6,830 nucleotides of DNA from Pedosphaera sp. GTDB taxonomy: Bacteria; Verrucomicrobiota; Verrucomicrobiae; Limisphaerales; Pedosphaeraceae. Where the stretch lies: positions 1 through 6,830 of the forward strand of contig JAQGPB010000241.1 in the NCBI GenBank assembly GCA_028293265.1. The letters are read 5' to 3'. Within the stretch, counting starts at the first letter, position 1, and each line of letters begins with the position of its first letter. Of the stretch, positions 5,909-6,830 are shown one piece after another. A program made the position numbers and the translations under genes. The notes under the pieces were generated by a model. The model worked only from the letters and a program-made list of their open reading frames with translations. It searched no databases and was not told the DNA's origin.

Positions 5909-5936
5909 GTGCGGAGTGTGGAATGCGGAATGGGGA
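5909..5936. repeat. Heptanucleotide tandem repeat (four units)
   Basis: Four consecutive 7-base units can be read: GTGCGGA (5909), GTGTGGA (5916), ATGCGGA (5923) and ATGGGGA (5930), consensus roughly RTGYGGA. On the minus strand it would translate as F-R-I-P-H-S-A, which I associate with spurious ORF extensions. It lies in the leader of the HTH protein gene and explains why that frame stays open past the likely start. Confidence 0.75.
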
Positions 5937-5992
5937 AGTCCAAAGGTGCATCTCACTTTCCTGCAACCTTGAACGAGCCAAAGAAGGACATT

Positions 5993-6158
5993 CATGGCGC
6001 TCCTACGGAGCTTGGCGTCCGTTCCGGGCCGTTGCTATAAACATGGCGCTCCGCTGGAGCTTGAAGACTGCGGCTCTTCTGCCAAAAGCTCCGTAGGAGC
6101 GCCATGTTTATAGTCACGGCCCGGGCAAAGAGATTCCCAAGCTCCGTAGGAGCGGCAT
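5993..6158. repeat. Nested palindromic repeat cluster: four GCTCC-N3-GGAGC units arranged as an inverted pair of pairs (REP/BIME-like)
   Basis: Four copies of a short hairpin GCTCC-NNN-GGAGC are present. Units A (core 5999-6011, loop TAC) and B (6048-6060, loop GCT) are direct; units C (6088-6100) and D (6141-6153) are inverted, both with loop GTA. Each is flanked by CATGsCGC on one side and CTT on the other. B and C sit in longer arms, 6024-6062 and 6086-6124, which pair over 39 bases, including an 18-base perfect match CTATAAACATGGCGCTCC (6035-6052 with 6096-6113). A and D extend the symmetry outward. The whole block is intergenic, between two divergent genes. Such palindromic clusters are typical of REP/BIME-like elements, which RAYT transposases mobilise in other bacteria. 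No transposase is in the window. The remaining gap 6159-6280 shows no repeat or clear promoter. Confidence 0.88.
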
Positions 6159-6280
6159 GAACGGACGGCTTTGATCCATAAATCCTGCCGGGTGCAGCGA
6201 GGAAGCGAGAAGTCGCCCAAGTCCAAAATCCGCCACACGTTTCCTTTGCCGAGGCTCGCGTCAGGGGATATGGTACTTGT

Positions 6281-6830
6281 GTGCCTACGAAACGAGCGTT
6301 CATTCTCAGTCTGATCGTCTTTGCGTTTGGAGTCACCGCCCGGAAACATGCTTATGCTGAATCTCAAACCAACTCAATTGTGACCACTTCCATCCCAGAA
6401 TCCTCATCGCCCCACGCGCACACGAACCGGCTTGCGCGCGAGAAGTCGCCGTATCTCCTGCAACACCAGCATAACCCGGTGAATTGGTTTGCCTGGGGTG
6501 ACGAGGCTTTTGCCGCGGCGCGCAAGGAAAACAAGCCGGTTTTTCTGAGCATCGGCTATTCGACCTGCCATTGGTGCCATGTGATGGAACGCGAATCGTT
6601 CGAGAACGAAGCCGTCGCGCAATATCTCAACGAACATTTTGTGAGCATCAAAGTGGACCGCGAGGAGCGGCCGGATGTGGACAAAATCTACATGACCTTC
6701 GTGCAGTCCACCTCGGGCGGCGGCGGCTGGCCGTTGAATTGTTTTCTTACGCCCGGGTTGAAACCGTTTTTCGGCGGCACTTATTTTCCGCCCGAGAGCA
6801 AGTATGGCCGGCCCAGCTTTCTCGAGCTGT
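6281..6830 (+). CDS. Exported thioredoxin-domain protein of the DUF255/YyaL family, N-terminal part, 3' truncated by window edge
   Basis: The frame opens with GTG at 6281 and remains open to the window end, giving 183 complete codons. AGGGG at 6263-6267 is a possible but distant ribosome binding site (13 bases). Residues 1-26 look like a signal peptide: Lys4-Arg5, a hydrophobic core at 6-18, and A-Y-A before Glu27. A linker leads to the family start, [14 protein letters not shown] near 49-62. The thioredoxin-like part follows, with [13 protein letters not shown]; the redox cysteines are Cys96 and Cys99. Further family marks are [17 protein letters not shown] and G-G-T-Y-F-P-P. Full members are much longer, with a glycoside-hydrolase-like (alpha/alpha) domain that must lie beyond the window. 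Their biochemical role is poorly defined. A secreted version of this usually cytoplasmic family would act in the periplasm. Confidence 0.9.
   Translation, partial: MPTKRAFILSLIVFAFGVTARKHAYAESQTNSIVTTSIPESSSPHAHTNRLAREKSPYLLQHQHNPVNWFAWGDEAFAAARKENKPVFLSIGYSTCHWCHVMERESFENEAVAQYLNEHFVSIKVDREERPDVDKIYMTFVQSTSGGGGWPLNCFLTPGLKPFFGGTYFPPESKYGRPSFLEL

Noticed and set aside
5808..5981. N-terminal extension of the HTH protein up to an ATG at 5981
   Set aside because: The extension is translated leader DNA that includes a heptamer array and short inverted repeats; the composition is unlike the protein and no ribosome binding site supports it.
5993..6158. CRISPR array
   Set aside because: There are only four short palindromic units in mixed orientation, their flanks are related rather than unique spacers, and no cas genes are present.
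6270..6314. ATG at 6270 as a start near the DUF255 gene
   Set aside because: It is in a different frame and ends at a stop after 14 codons; the conserved protein is in the frame of the GTG at 6281.
5992..6367. Minus-strand ORFs of about 110 residues across 5992-6367
   Set aside because: They translate the palindromic repeat cluster and the antisense of the DUF255 gene's 5' end.
6205..6450. Direct repeat GCGAGAAGTCGCC at 6205-6217 and 6438-6450 flanking the DUF255 start
   Set aside because: A 13-base match in GC-rich DNA of this length is within reach of chance, and one copy codes for conserved family residues.

Overview
The window reads as chromosomal DNA from a GC-rich, Gram-negative-type bacterium, most likely a Verrucomicrobiota member of the Limisphaerales/Pedosphaera type. 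That placement is inference. It rests on the thiL-tsaE-tsaB run, the general absence of Shine-Dalgarno sequences, and several short palindromic and tandem repeat types of a kind I associate with that group; no database search was possible.

Layout. Positions 1-435 (+) hold the C-terminal part of a DedA-family membrane protein. A repeat-bearing gap (436-600) follows, with one short GC-rich hairpin and a second probable dispersed repeat. A zinc-dependent medium-chain dehydrogenase lies at 601-1632 (-). Divergent from it, 1770-1997 (+) encodes a small exported YXWGXW-type protein with the only strong ribosome binding site in the window. From 4733 down to 2006 (-) runs a tight four-gene operon: a CPBP-family membrane protease, thiL, tsaE and tsaB. 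The genes overlap by 4, 23 and 20 bases, so they are probably co-transcribed and translationally coupled. Upstream of it is a large imperfect hairpin made of 8-base units (4795-4927). Next comes an unrecognised protein with two helix-turn-helix-like segments and a conserved-looking C-terminal module (4929-5807, -). Its leader carries clustered inverted half-sites and a 7-base tandem repeat. A nested palindromic repeat cluster (5993-6158) separates it from a DUF255/thioredoxin-domain protein that starts with GTG at 6281 (+) and runs off the end.

Functionally, TsaE and TsaB belong to the t6A tRNA-modification machinery (TsaB/TsaD/TsaE; TsaC and TsaD are not here), and ThiL makes thiamine diphosphate. 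The other genes are envelope-related (DedA, YXWGXW protein, CPBP protease, exported thioredoxin-like protein) or metabolic (dehydrogenase).

The most interesting material is the repeat content. Six different short-repeat types occupy most gene boundaries, and one of them appears to have inserted into tsaE in frame. The two-HTH protein with a possible operator in its leader is the best candidate for an uncharacterised regulator. I see no tRNA, rRNA, CRISPR array or transposase gene.
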